Of a DNA stretch of 64,000 nucleotides, positions 47,092-58,755 are shown in pieces. The stretch is from assembly GCF_009730915.1 (NCBI RefSeq), contig NC_052474.1, positions 5,739,501 to 5,803,500 of the forward strand, given 5' to 3'. Position 1 is the stretch's first letter. The number at the start of each line of letters is the position of its first letter. A program made the translations under genes and the position numbers. Under the pieces are notes generated by a model. That model was not told the origin of the DNA. It did not search any database and saw only the letters and a list, made by a program, of their open reading frames with translations. This DNA comes from Dioscorea cayenensis subsp. rotundata (Eukaryota; Streptophyta; Magnoliopsida; Dioscoreales; Dioscoreaceae).

Positions 47092-48574
47092 ATGTATAAT
47101 TACCTAGTGAGGATAGGGGGATGAAAAAAACCAAAGTACATGAATTTTGATCTAAAGTTAATTTATGGTTTATATATCATATTTAAATTTAAGAGTTATA
47201 AAGTTGATAAGTAGGATTGAATAAGAACATTAATAAAAGAGTTTGTTATGCTTGTATATATATATATATAATATAAAATAATTTTGGTTTCCAAAAGGAT
47301 ATATATATATCTTCTTATAAATTTTTCAAATAGGCAACAAGTTTTGGTCTAGCAGCATTGACCGTATTATAAAAAAATATTGATATAAAAATTTATTTAT
47401 TCATAATGAGTCCTTAATTATGGATGCTACTAAATGAGAATATATAACAAGGCATTTAATTTTTGATTGTGAGCATACTCAAAGTATGTATTATGTATTG
47501 ACTTATCATATTTATTAATAAATAAATAAATAAATAAATAAAAATTTAAAGTGTTATATATATAAGAAGTGATAGTGAAAACCAAGCGGTCCAAGTCAAA
47601 CATAATATTTAATTTTTCATCACGCAGTCTCATTTTGTGTCCAAAACACTGCAAGTTAGGTATTGGCTCTCCTCAAGCTTTTCTCATGCATACCCTTCAA
47701 TAGTTGCTTAATTATATATACATATATATGGTGTATATATATATTAAGGTCAATTATGATCTACTTATCTAGAACAAATGAATAGAATGGTTTACACAAA
47801 TATTTTCTCTAAAGTAATGCATAAAACATGTTAAAAGACTATGATAGGTTGACGGATTAATTTTTAAAAACAATTACATTTAATAATATTATTATAAACC
47901 TACTAAATAAATCATATGAGTCAGGTTAGATCATTTTATATTTTAAATAAATCCAATTTAAGTTTTAATATTTTGACCAATTTATTAAATTTACTTTACT
48001 TTCAAACTCTAAATTTTTTTTTTAAAAAAAAGTTTCGAAGGGAATCTAAACCACCATCATGCTAACAAGAAGCCAAAAACCACGTAGTATTTCTTTCATA
48101 ATAAATAAAATAAAACAAAATAATTAGAACCCAAGGTCAAAAAACAATAGCAGGGTTAGTTTGGACTGAACCATGGGTTACGGAAACACTATCACAGCCT
48201 CACAGGAATAAAATAAAATAAAATAAAATAAAAATAAAAATAAAAAAATTATCAAATGGATTTGCGGACCATAGATAATAGTAAATTATCAAATATCTTA
48301 TTCCATCAAAATTTTGGTATTTAGTACTATAGAACCCATTGATAAGCACCATCCACATCAACTTTATCAACTTGACTTGTATATACAAAACACTACCACC
48401 ACCAATGCCTTTGCTTCTACCTCTTCTTCAACCACATCCTTAGAAGAAGCCATTAAAGCCATTAAAACCTTTCTCTTTCTCTCTAGATCCCTCTTATCTC
48501 TTTTTTTTTCTCTCTCTCTCTCTGTGTATACATATAATAAATAATATTATTAATTAATTTATATTTATTGATCT
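44890..48574. other. AT-rich intergenic region upstream of PP2C
   Basis: No gene was recognised in 3.7 kb. It contains the 3' UTR of the lectin gene, poly-A/T runs, an (AT)n tract at 47051-47098, and the PP2C promoter and 5' UTR with a (CT)n stretch near 48507-48522. The minus-strand frame at 46853-47041 has no family likeness. Confidence 0.65.
47051..47098. repeat. (AT)n microsatellite
   Basis: About 24 AT dinucleotides in intergenic DNA. Confidence 0.95.
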
Positions 48575-49367
48575 ATGGGTATGTGTTTATCATCTTCATA
48601 TGAAGGGAAAGAAGAGAGTGATGAGAATATAGTGTGTAGAGTGGAAGAAGGGGGTTTATGTTGTAATAATGGTGAAGAAAAAGAAGAAGAAGAAGAAGAA
48701 GGGATTAAAAGTTTGGTTTCTTTGTATTCTCAACAAGGAAAGAAGGGTCCTAATCAAGATTGTGCCATCCTTTACCAGGTACCTTCTTTTTCTTTGATTT
48801 CTTTCTTTATTTTTGTGGCTTTTTTTTTTTTTAATTATTAAAGGTTTTAAGTAGAGCTCTAAAAATAGCTCTTTGATTATGATGTATTGGAGTTGCAAAG
48901 TAAAGTGATTAATTCTTTTCTTTTTTTTTAGGGGTTATGAGGAACATTTCTGAGTTAATTTGTAGAATAATTCTCATGGTTTTATACCTTTTAATCAAGC
49001 TACAAAAAGACTGCTTTCATTTTCTTGCTCTCTTTCTCTATAGCAAGTGATTTTATTTGGAGTCCATTCACAACATAGATTAGAAAAAAGAAGAGAAATT
49101 TAGTTAAGTATTTCATAACATATATATGTATAAGATTGGTATTACAAATTAAATCCCTTGAGAAGAGCTTGAAATTATATCCAGATGAGTAGTTCTGAGG
49201 TAGGTGATCTATGGAAAATAAATAAATTTATAATAATGTGTGCATCCTTTATGTTAAAAGCTTGCTGCTATCTGATTGCTTAAATTTTACCTACTTTACA
49301 AATCAGAGTTTTGTTTTGTTTTGTTGTAAATAAAGCTATCTGATTGCATAATTATTTAACAAGTTCC

Positions 49368-49409
<42 letters not shown>

Positions 49410-50708
49410 CTGATGAAAATAATTGGTATATGTGAAAATCCAAGATCTGATTGTAATAACAAGTGTAAATTATGTGTGGATGAATCAATTGACTTGGTTG
49501 TTGTTTTGATGAAATGCAAAAAGGGTTATGGAATGGAAGGTGTGTTCTGTGGGGTGTTTGATGGACATGGCAGGAATGGTCATATGGTTAGCAAACTAGT
49601 CAGGGATTACCTGCCATCAATATTAATCAATCAACGCGATGCGCTTATGTTGGCCGACAACACCGGTGTACTCACTGATAGCGATGATGATAGCTCGGTC
49701 GATGATGAGGACTACTCGTCGCCATCGCCGGCGTGGTTCGATGAGTGGAAACAGGCATGCATCAATGGCTTCAAAGCCATGGACAAAGAGCTTACATTTC
49801 AGCCTAATTTGGACTGCTCCTACAGTGGAACAACAGCAGTTACTATCATTAAGAAGGTATATAATTAACCAAAAGATTAGTGAAAGACCTTACAAAAAAA
49901 ACAGAAAAACTGAAGTTTTGATGATCTTGTGCTATGATGTTAGGGCAATGATTTAATTATTGCTAACCTTGGAGATTCACGAGCGGTTTTGGGAACGATA
50001 TCGGATGATGGTTTCTTGAAAGCTGTTCAACTAACAACTGATCTGAAACCAGATTTACCAGGTAAGATATATGCAGTTCTATAAAGAATTGACAATTGTT
50101 CCCATATCAAGATGCATAAAACTGGATTTCAAAGTTGTGAACTCTGTAACATTGAGAGTTTTCTATATATATCAATACCAGTAAAACAAGTTGAGTAATG
50201 GGAATTGCAGAAGAAGCAGAAAGAATAAGAAAGAAAAACGGCAGAGTGTTTGCACTGAGGGATGAGCCAAGAAATTATAGGGTGTGGTTACCTAATGACA
50301 ACTTCCCTGGACTTGCAATGGCGCGCGCCTTTGGAGACTTACAGCTAAAAAACTACGGCATCATCGCTGTCCCCCAGGTTTCATACCACCTCCTGACAAG
50401 CAGGGATCAATTCATTGTGCTAGCAACTGATGGGGTAAAACATTGCTATTTCCATTACTCTGAATTCTTAAGTACATTGATAAAAAAAACATTCATTTTT
50501 CTAATGCTGGTCTCACCTGAGAACACAGGTATGGGATGTGCTTACTAATGATCAAGTGGTGGCAATAGTATGGTCCACGAGTCGCAAAGAGGAGGCATCA
50601 AAGGCGGTAGTGGATGCAGCTGTCCGCGCTTGGAGACGCAAGTATCCTGCATCAAGAGCGGATGATTGCACTGCTGTTTGCCTCTTTCTGCAAGACCTGC
50701 AAATATGA
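48575..50708 (+). CDS. Protein phosphatase 2C (plant group E-like)
   Basis: A Mg/Mn-dependent Ser/Thr phosphatase. Exons: 48575-48778, 49524-49856, 49944-50061, 50211-50434 and 50529-50708, with all phases closing to 352 aa. PP2C motifs are in order: GKKGPNQDC (metal and phosphate region), VFCGVFDGHGRNGH (metal-binding DGHG), CSYSGTTAV, ANLGDSRAVLG, MARAFGD, VLATDGVWDVLTND and the final ADDCTAVCLFL. The N-terminus starts MGMCLSSSYEGKE; Gly2 could be myristoylated and Cys4 palmitoylated, as known for several group E members. An acidic Glu run (EKEEEEEEG, about residues 35-43) follows. Intron 1 ends in (CT)n(AT)n before the acceptor; the frame through it (from 49344) is read-through, not exon. 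It is convergent with the membrane-protein gene downstream. Confidence 0.94.
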
Positions 50709-52554
50709 GCACAACTTGCATCATTAGTGAAGGCATATGATGTTTCTAACTTTGTTTTCTAACAAGGAAAAGAATGTAGAACATTTGAAGGAAGTGGCCT
50801 ATATTACTGTTTTTGTGCAAAAAGAGCAACCACTCATGCGGATCTTCAGAAGCTGTTTTACACTTTTGAGCTATTCAAATGGTATGCAGAAAGATTACAG
50901 CAAGAACAAAAGCAAACAAGTGCATTAAACTCAACCAGAACATCTAAAATCAAGAAATTATAGTACAAAACAGAGAACAATTATGCAATGTATAATAACC
51001 CATAAAGTAACTTCGCCTGCATTTCCTGACCTTAAAAGGAAATAAGCACAAATTTGTTTCAGGCACTCCTTTCTGAGAAAAGGGCCCCCAAAAAAATAAA
51101 ATAAAATAAAAAACACAGAAACAAAAAAGGTTCATGACAATCAGGATTTTGGCTCCATGCACAAGATTCTTTACATTGTTTATATTTGCAAGATTGGGAA
51201 AGATTCCTGTCTGCCCAGAATATCAAATGAGATACGACTTCTAGATCCATAAATAAGCATTTGCCGGAGTTTATGAAGTCAGAGTGCATCCAGATGTTGC
51301 TGGGATGAGTGATGCAATTGAAACATCTGCATTCAAGTGTAAAGAATTACAAAACCAGAAAGTAAGAAACTATGCATTCCAACCAAAAATACCGGGAAAA
51401 TTGACGCAGGCAAGGCAAATCTTGTGTCAGTTTCTAAGAAAACCAAAGATGATTTAAAAAGATAGTGCAGTTGAAGCAGTTAGTCCACAATGTGTGTATA
51501 TATATAATTCAAGCCAAAAAACATCTAAGTAAGAATTTCACAATGGAATTAAATCTTTTTGGGTCTCAGAGTAAAAAGGAGGAATATCCAAAAAAATATC
51601 TAAATTAAAAGGCAAAGGACTTGTAGGTTTCCAAATATTTTCTAAACGACCAACTAAACCCTTTGCAATTTTCAATCCCAATTTAGCTCCTACTTTTCAA
51701 AAAAAGTCTCATTGTTAGTCCCTGTTAATACAAACCCCAATTATATGCTTCCTTTTCTTTTATTGTTTTTGTATTCATCTTCCCTGCCAAAGATGTTGTC
51801 GGACGCGCCGGAAAGCTCTGCAGATCATGTAAACTGGCCAGCCCAAGCGAGCTCACCAGTGCTCATCCCACTGGTGCAAGTGAGCTCACCCATTGGGCCA
51901 GCTCATAGTGGAGTTAGCAGGGAAGCTTGCCTGCAGAATGCAAGCTTGAAGCTCACCTATGTGTACCCGGTAGAGCTTCCTGAAGTGCGAATTCACTGGT
52001 GAGGGTGCAGCCAGTTCACCTGGGCACATCCTCCGCTGTGGATCTCATCAGAGAAGGGGAGGAGAAAACGAAAATATATAGTTTTAAAAATATAAATTAT
52101 ATTATAATTATTTTAAATTAAAAAAAATGAGTTTTTTTTTTAAAAAATTCAGTAACTGTTTCGGGATTTTAAAAGGTGAATGGGAATTTTTAGGCAATCG
52201 GGAATTTGCTGAGAAAATATGGTCCTTCCCACTAAATTATATTTGGTAGCAACTATCAACTGTGATATGAGTCAACAAATCCAGTATTGTTTTCAGTCTA
52301 GTCCCAGTTTGATAACTACATGCCATAAATAACAAGCTCAAAGGTCACATTAAGATTGAACAAGTCCAACTGGAACCCAAAACAAAAAAAGGGGGACAGA
52401 CAAACTAACTTTTAAAATCTAAGCCTAAAATATCAATGCAAATCTAGAAGACTGAAGACCTCAAATCACTTCTCTCACTTAACGGGTGAACTAACAGCAA
52501 TATTTTATTTTTATTTTTTTTTTACTAACCTGACTGAAAGAAGTGCACATGATC
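50709..52554. other. Spacer between convergent PP2C and membrane-protein genes
   Basis: Contains the 3' UTRs of both genes and AT-rich spacer. A GC-richer block at about 51790-52070 repeats the motif (G)AGCTCACC about four times and resembles a small repetitive insertion. The 96-codon frame across it (51712-52002) does not look like a protein. Confidence 0.5.
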
Positions 52555-54822
52555 TCATATGGTTTTATAATTGTACATGTAACCGCGCAACTTTCTTATA
52601 TCTTCAAACGACTCCTTCAGCAGATGGTCTATATAAAAGCAGATTCCAGACCCACTGCAAATTTTCAAATGGAAGTAAGAAAACATAAAAAGTGCAAAAT
52701 AGAAAACAAAATAAGATAGCGGAGGTGCAGCAAAATGTCATTTTATAGCTGAGTTTCACTAGATTAGATAGCATCAAATCTCTCTTGTTCAATCCTATAG
52801 AAAGCAACAACTCGGATCATCAAATCAATGTCCAACAGTGATCTTGAATCAATTAATAAAACTCAAAACAGTTTCTCTTCTGTCTCAACTAGAGATTGAT
52901 ACAGGTGCAATTCTCATTCAATAACTAGCTAAAGCACTCAGCGCCCATAGAGAATACCTTAAAGGCCCCAAAGGAAGCCAAATTACATCCCACCGGAACT
53001 TTGGCAGCCTGGAATGAGAGTGGTAAAAACACATTTTATTATGAAGGTTATAGAAGAAATATATCCACACTAAAAAATCAAAAGCACAGCAAACAATTCC
53101 TTCCATAATATTCATCCATTGCCACACAAACCAAAGTTGTTCAATGAATCAACAATCAAAATATAAAGTTTACTTGAGGATATTGAGCATATTGGTATGA
53201 TCATAATCAACTTGATTTTAGCTTTCCAGCGGTAGGTGCAGATTTCTTGAGGGCCTTGCCACAAATCTAGGGCTGTGTATGCAGCTTATTCTCATGCATA
53301 ATTACATTGAACAATATGATTAGAGAACTTTCAGGGTTCCCAAGTCACAGAGATATTCGTTCTTCCACTTGCATTGCATGATGTTAATTGTACAATTTGT
53401 AAGTAATAATTGAGTTATAAAGCAGGTAACATGTGCCCAAAGAAGCCAAAGAAGTGAAACATATGTATCGGTTCCTCTTGATGTTTGATGTAGGGGTGGT
53501 TTGTTTCTCTCATATCAACGGAGAAAACATTCCCTCACAAACACATTGCAAATGTCCCCACCATGCAACAAGGGTGTTTGATTCAAATATTTAATAAAAA
53601 GTATAGCATTTAATAGAAAAATGAGAACATAAGTACCTGAGCATGTAATATAACCAAAAGACAGTCAAAAATAGGCTTGCACAGCATGAAAACCAAAACC
53701 ACTGCTGGTAAGAACTTGACCTATCAACAAGCCCCTTGACTGCGAACAAACAAGCGAGAACAGCAACCCAATCTGCAGGCATAACAGCCCTGTAACTACT
53801 AATTCCAGTATCAAGTGTGTTTTAACTTTCAACATATATAACTCATGCAACTAGATTTTAATACCATGATTGATGGGGGCTAAATTAATGAAAGCTAATC
53901 TAGGTTAAATCATATCATAAATTTAAAAATAGAGGAGTACGCGCAACCTAATATAAAAAAAACATCATCCAACAACAATCATTAAAAATATGTACAATGA
54001 TAGATATCAAGTTATCAAGTGGCAAAGTAAAATTTACAGAGAGAGAGAGTTCATCAATAGAGAACAAACCTGCTAAGATTACAATCCACGGTTGCATCTC
54101 TTCCATGAAGTAAGCATGATAACGCTACAAATGCCACAAATCAGTATCACAAACACCATCAAAAGACCAAGATACACATCAAACGTCACTAAAATTCAAC
54201 GATTGAAGTTAATCCTAGACAATACACCACAACATCACCAGAAAAAGCATTAAGCAACCTCCAGGAGGAACAGTGGTTTTATATTATCAAGAAGCAAGTT
54301 AAAACTGATCAATTATATCAACCTAAATTTTTTTTAATCTAATTCCCCATTTTTCAAACTGAAAACACAAAGCAAACAATCTGATACCAGATCCCATGGA
54401 AACAGAGCTTGGTAAAAAGCGGAGTACATCGAGAAAGCAGCATAACCAATGAGAAAAACTGCAAAAACGCCCTGCAAGAGAGAAACAAACGAGAAGCAAA
54501 TCACGAAATAGATAACTCGGGAAACAAGCCTCAGCGATCAAAGAAGAGAAAGTACCCTCCAGAGACGATTTTGTTGAGCATGATTCTTCTCGAAAGAGAG
54601 GATCATATCCTCTTGCTCTGGGTACGAAGTACAAACAATCAAGGATCAAGATCGGAAAGGAGAATGAATCAAAATCGAGGGCTAGGGTTTCAGAGGAAAC
54701 GGACCTTGGGTGTCCATTGGTTGGAGATCGTCGTGCGATGGGAGAGAGAAGGGATCATCGTCATCGAGCTCGCCGGGTGCACCGCGGCGGCGGAGCTTCC
54801 ACCATCGCCCAGTTCGATTCAT
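52555..54822 (-). CDS. Conserved plant multi-pass membrane protein of unknown function
   Basis: Minus-strand exons 54822-54705, 54617-54556, 54471-54388, 54124-54070, 53772-53637, 53008-52958 and 52654-52555 join with exact phases into 201 aa. The N-terminus is soluble and charged (RTGRWWKLRRRG, then DDDD). Four hydrophobic segments follow: GVFAVFLIGYAAFSMYSAFY, WIVILADWVAVLACLFAV, FWFSCCASLFLTVFWLYYML, and a weaker DVIWLPLGPLSGSGICFYI. The charged tail is KESFEDIRKLRGYMYNYKTI. The regular splicing and strong ORF character argue for a real gene. I do not recognise a named family. The ATG at 54822 is the first in the reconstructed frame. Spacing suggests an independent gene, tail-to-tail with PP2C. 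Confidence 0.8.
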
Positions 54823-55590
54823 GAGCGTCTCTTGGCTTTCCTTCACAGCAACAGAGAAATGGCGCCACTCGGTTTTTCAAGGTCAATAAAAAGGAATAAG
54901 AAAATTTGCACGTATACCCTATAAATTCAGATAATTAACTACAAAAATCTCATTAAAACCATATTATTTTCATTGTACAACATCAACATTTTAACTTAAA
55001 ATTCTTTATATATATATATATACTAAAAAAAATTAATATTTAACTTAATTATATTCATTACATTTAAATAAAAATTAATCTTGTTAAAAATAATTTAAGA
55101 ATTTAAGTAAAATTCTATTTTTATTATTATAAAATCAATATTTATATAATTTATAATATATTTTAATGGTGTATGTAAGGTAAAGAAGTATGTATTACAA
55201 ACAAATATAATTTCAATATATATATATATAACATTTAGTTTTATTAAAGGTTATACACATAATGAGCCAAAATTTCAGGGAATCCAAGCAAAAAAACCAC
55301 TGTTTATTTCACTTAGCTACTGGTTGCTAACAAGTTCAACTTATTGCAAAAGGAAATTCAGGGTCACAGCCAAGCAAGTCTTAACAGGCAAACAAAATTA
55401 TCAAGACTAGCAGCAATGACTTCAAGAAAATCCATTATCATGAGCTGATGAAACATTAATTCAGTAATGCAACTCAATAAATATCAGCTCATGAAGTTTC
55501 CTACATAATCTATTGATCCTCTGGGAAAATTCTCTGCTACAAAAAGATCTCAAGTAGCCCGAAAATAGAGAGTTCTGAAAAATATTCGGC
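54823..55590. other. Spacer between the two minus-strand genes
   Basis: Holds the membrane-protein promoter and the 3' UTR of the PHAX-like gene. AT-rich with short (AT)n tracts near 55008-55021 and 55218-55230. No gene was seen. Confidence 0.65.
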
Positions 55591-57970
55591 CTACTCCTGT
55601 ATCTCACCCTCTTCAAGTAAATCATCATAAACAATGGGAACTCGTATTCTATCCAGAGCCGAAATGCGTCCATTGGAGGGCTTAGATGCTTCGGGTTTAT
55701 CTTGTGCCTTCAGTTTGGGCTCAGAACCATTCAATACTTCTCCTGCACCATCCATGGGAGCCTGTGTCCTGCACTCTGAAATGCCTTCTTCCTTATCTTC
55801 GACCTTTTGCGCATGCTTTGGTTGCCTGAATTGCTTCTGCAGAAGATTAAAAGTTTAACCAGAGTGGATAAAACAAAATCAATAACGTAAAAGGTATGAA
55901 CAGGCAGCAATCAATAAACCATGTTTCATATGCACCTCAAACTCTTTTCCCTTTGCCATTATCTCTTTGTACACCTTTGGTTCACGTGTTTTCAGAATAT
56001 TCCATAAAATTCCACCACCCATTCGAAAGCGCTTGCCATCAGCAGTTTTCTGACCACCACACCGCTGAACTGCTTCTACCTGCAATGGAAAAACTAGAAA
56101 GGTCAGCATTTACTGCTACTATTTTCTGCTGGAATTTAAGGTTTACAATTCCTTTTCCTATTTATATTATATATATATATACATAAAGGCTATAGAAAAT
56201 AGTATAAGAATCATGCACTTGAAGAAAAAAATTCTTGGCATTGCTCCTCACAAAGATATAACAGGAACTTTGATCCCAAATATCACCTAAACCATTGAAC
56301 AATTGCCATGCCAACTCACTTGTCATAGAAAATCAGAGCCATTATTCCCTCAAGGTCAGCATTTTTAAAATGACTTGAACAAATAACAAACTAGATAATA
56401 AAGAGTACTAGCAAAATGAGATAATCACGCATTCAAGAGACTTTACTTGAAACTGCAACAATAAGTTTCCTTCCTGTTAATGGAAGGCCATAATTATCTA
56501 TCTCAGCTATGCGCTAATAATATGCTAAGCACTGATCAATCACAATAATGGTCTACATTCAGATTATTTCTACATTCAAAGTTGTTATAAATAGCAGGCT
56601 ACATTATGTCAACCTCAAGCAATTCTAACATTGATAGGCTGAGGCTTCAACAAATGATGATTTATCAATAGCACAACAACTTCCCATGTGTAAAGAATTT
56701 TTTGTAGGACACACAAACTAAAATCACATGCTAGAAAAGTGACATGTGAAAAACAAAAATGTCCACCGCCGAAGTGCAAATAAAATCTGGTCTTCAACAT
56801 TTCATCAATAAAATGTTATGAACAATTATTTGATCAATAAAACAAGAAACTGGATCAACGGTAGGATATCTTTATTAATGTATATACATATAATCCTACA
56901 TATGAGGATGGATGATCCAAACATATACTCCCATATCAATTTGTCTTGGTCAAAAAATGTGTGATACCAATACTCATCCATGTCAATTTCGCTTGATTAT
57001 AAAATGTGTGATACCAACAGTCATCCATGTCAGTTTCTATTGATAATAAAATGTGTTATGCCACCCACTCATCCATGTCAAAAAGAAGCAACCACACCCA
57101 TGTCAAACTAATTACTAATGATGCAATCATTTATCCCTACCAATGAAAATAACTGAGAAATGCATACGCTCATAAGTTTCACACAATGCTTTAGTAATAC
57201 CAAACTTGTTATTGAGCAACAGAAACAACCATATCCACATCAAATTAATCATCTATCCATACACATGAAAGTAAACAACAAACCCAACATAAGTTTCAAT
57301 TAAAAGAGTACTTTACACGATAGAAAACTATAAAGGTTTGCAATTTGTGCAAAGTCAAAGAAACTACCTCTTTGACAAGCTCACTGACAGCTGATACACC
57401 CAAACATCCGACAGCATTCCAAATCAAGTATGATTTCTTCTCCTTCAAACGCCTACATGTATCAATAACAAACCTACAAAATCCCAAAATCATCCATATA
57501 AAAGATCAGATCAAAGAAAAGGACAATTAGTTCAAAAACCCGAATTTCCCAAAGATTTTATCCAAATTTCTTCTCATTTCTCACCAAAAACAAGATAAAT
57601 GTTAGTTTATAAAAAAAAACTAGGGTTTCCAATCATAAGAACAAAAAATAAAAACATGAAAATCAACCAAACATCTGAAACACAAATACCGATTGATGTC
57701 GGTGATGTTAGGAGCCAAACCGCTATTCCTCCGCTTCTTGTTCTTCTTCTTGTTCGCCCTCCGCCTCTGGCTCTTCCCACCGATTCCAGCCCCAGAGACA
57801 TCCTTATCGCTACCATCGCCGCCATAAGAGGGCAATTGAGGGGTGACGGCTTCAAGAGGCGCAGCGTCAACCATCTCTGTATCATTATCATCACCATAAT
57901 CATCTAGGGTTTCTCCAGCGTCACCATCGTCTTCGAAGATGGCATCCAAAACGCTCTCGGATTCCGCCAT
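55591..57970 (-). CDS. PHAX RNA-binding domain protein (snRNA export adaptor-like)
   Basis: By family, PHAX proteins bind capped U-snRNA in the nucleus and bridge it to the export machinery; the plant role is less well known. Minus-strand exons 57970-57690, 57473-57368, 56079-55936 and 55836-55591 close to 258 aa. Layout: an acidic N-terminus (VLDAIFEDDGDAGE), a basic patch RRRANKKKNKKRR (about 70-82) that could serve as a nuclear signal, then the RNA_GG_bind domain (LAPNITDIN through LGVSAVSELVKEVEAV to DGKRFRMGGGILWNILK). The tail (RIRVPIVYDDLLEEGE) is acidic. An in-frame upstream ATG at 58048 would add 26 residues; I prefer 57970 because the acidic start is family-like and the G-boxes and TATA lie close by. 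Confidence 0.9.
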
Positions 57971-58045
57971 CGATGAAGAGAAGCAGCTCAGTGAGGGCTC
58001 GTTCTTCTCAATCAAAAGAGAGGGCCTTTTAACTGCCTCACTGCG

Positions 58046-58062
58046 CACGTGCAGAACACGTG
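58046..58062 (-). promoter_or_regulatory. Paired G-boxes upstream of the PHAX-like gene
   Basis: Two perfect CACGTG palindromes at 58046-58051 and 58057-58062, 11 bp apart, between the TATA box and the start codon. G-boxes bind bZIP and bHLH factors in plants; functional use here is inferred. Confidence 0.55.
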
Positions 58063-58074
58063 GGAGTGGAAAAC

Positions 58075-58084
58075 TTATATAAAA
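58075..58084 (-). promoter_or_regulatory. TATA box of the PHAX-like gene
   Basis: The minus strand reads TTTTATATAA, about 105 bp upstream of the preferred ATG. Confidence 0.6.
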
Positions 58085-58755
58085 CCCCTGGAAAAAAGTT
58101 TTTCTCGGTAAAAAAAAAAATCACTCTGATGTGAAGATAATTTTTTCTTTTTCTTTTTTTTTAATGAAATTTGATGAACTGAATTATTAGACTGTCAGTA
58201 TTAATTAAATATCTATCATAATTGATATTAGCATTAATTTGATTAATAAAAAATAAATTGAAAATCATTTGTTTTAGTAGTATTAATGAAATTAAGTTTA
58301 TAAGCACTTAGATAATTTTTGTATAAGAATATTGTAGACGTACTTGTTTTAAATTACATGTTTTCCATTTAAAATGCTCCAATTAAAGTACAATATATAT
58401 ATATATATATTCGTTAAAAAAAATAGTAACAATGATTCATACAATTTAACATTAAATTCAAACAAATAATCAGATGAAACATGTTTTATATGAATCCAAA
58501 AGATTATCCATTTTTTTAATAAAAATAAATAAATTACTGTTTTATTGAGGCATCATTAACTGTATTTGATAAAAAAATTGGAAGAAGATAAAAAAATAGT
58601 AACAAAATAGAAAAAGCCAAAACAAATTAAGCATGAGAGGAGGCCACACAATCCACTAAAAATAAAAAAAAAAATATTAAAATGTAAACAAAACATTAAT
58701 TTACAAAATACTAGTAGCACATAGAAAACAATCGCTATGAAAGAATTATCCAGAG
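58085..58755. other. AT-rich spacer before the LINE
   Basis: No gene. AT-rich, with an (AT)n tract at 58393-58411, and it changes abruptly to GC-rich LINE sequence at about 58756. Confidence 0.65.

Noticed and set aside
49344..49523. N-terminal extension of the PP2C second exon (low-complexity Ser/Leu and Tyr/Ile run)
   Set aside because: This is intron read-through over a (CT)n(AT)n tract. The family needs GYGMEGVFCG to follow directly on the QDCAILYQ of exon 1, and an AG acceptor at 49522-49523 supplies that.
51712..52002. 96-codon plus-strand frame downstream of PP2C
   Set aside because: No domain or codon pattern of a protein; it is the repeated GAGCTCACC block read through.
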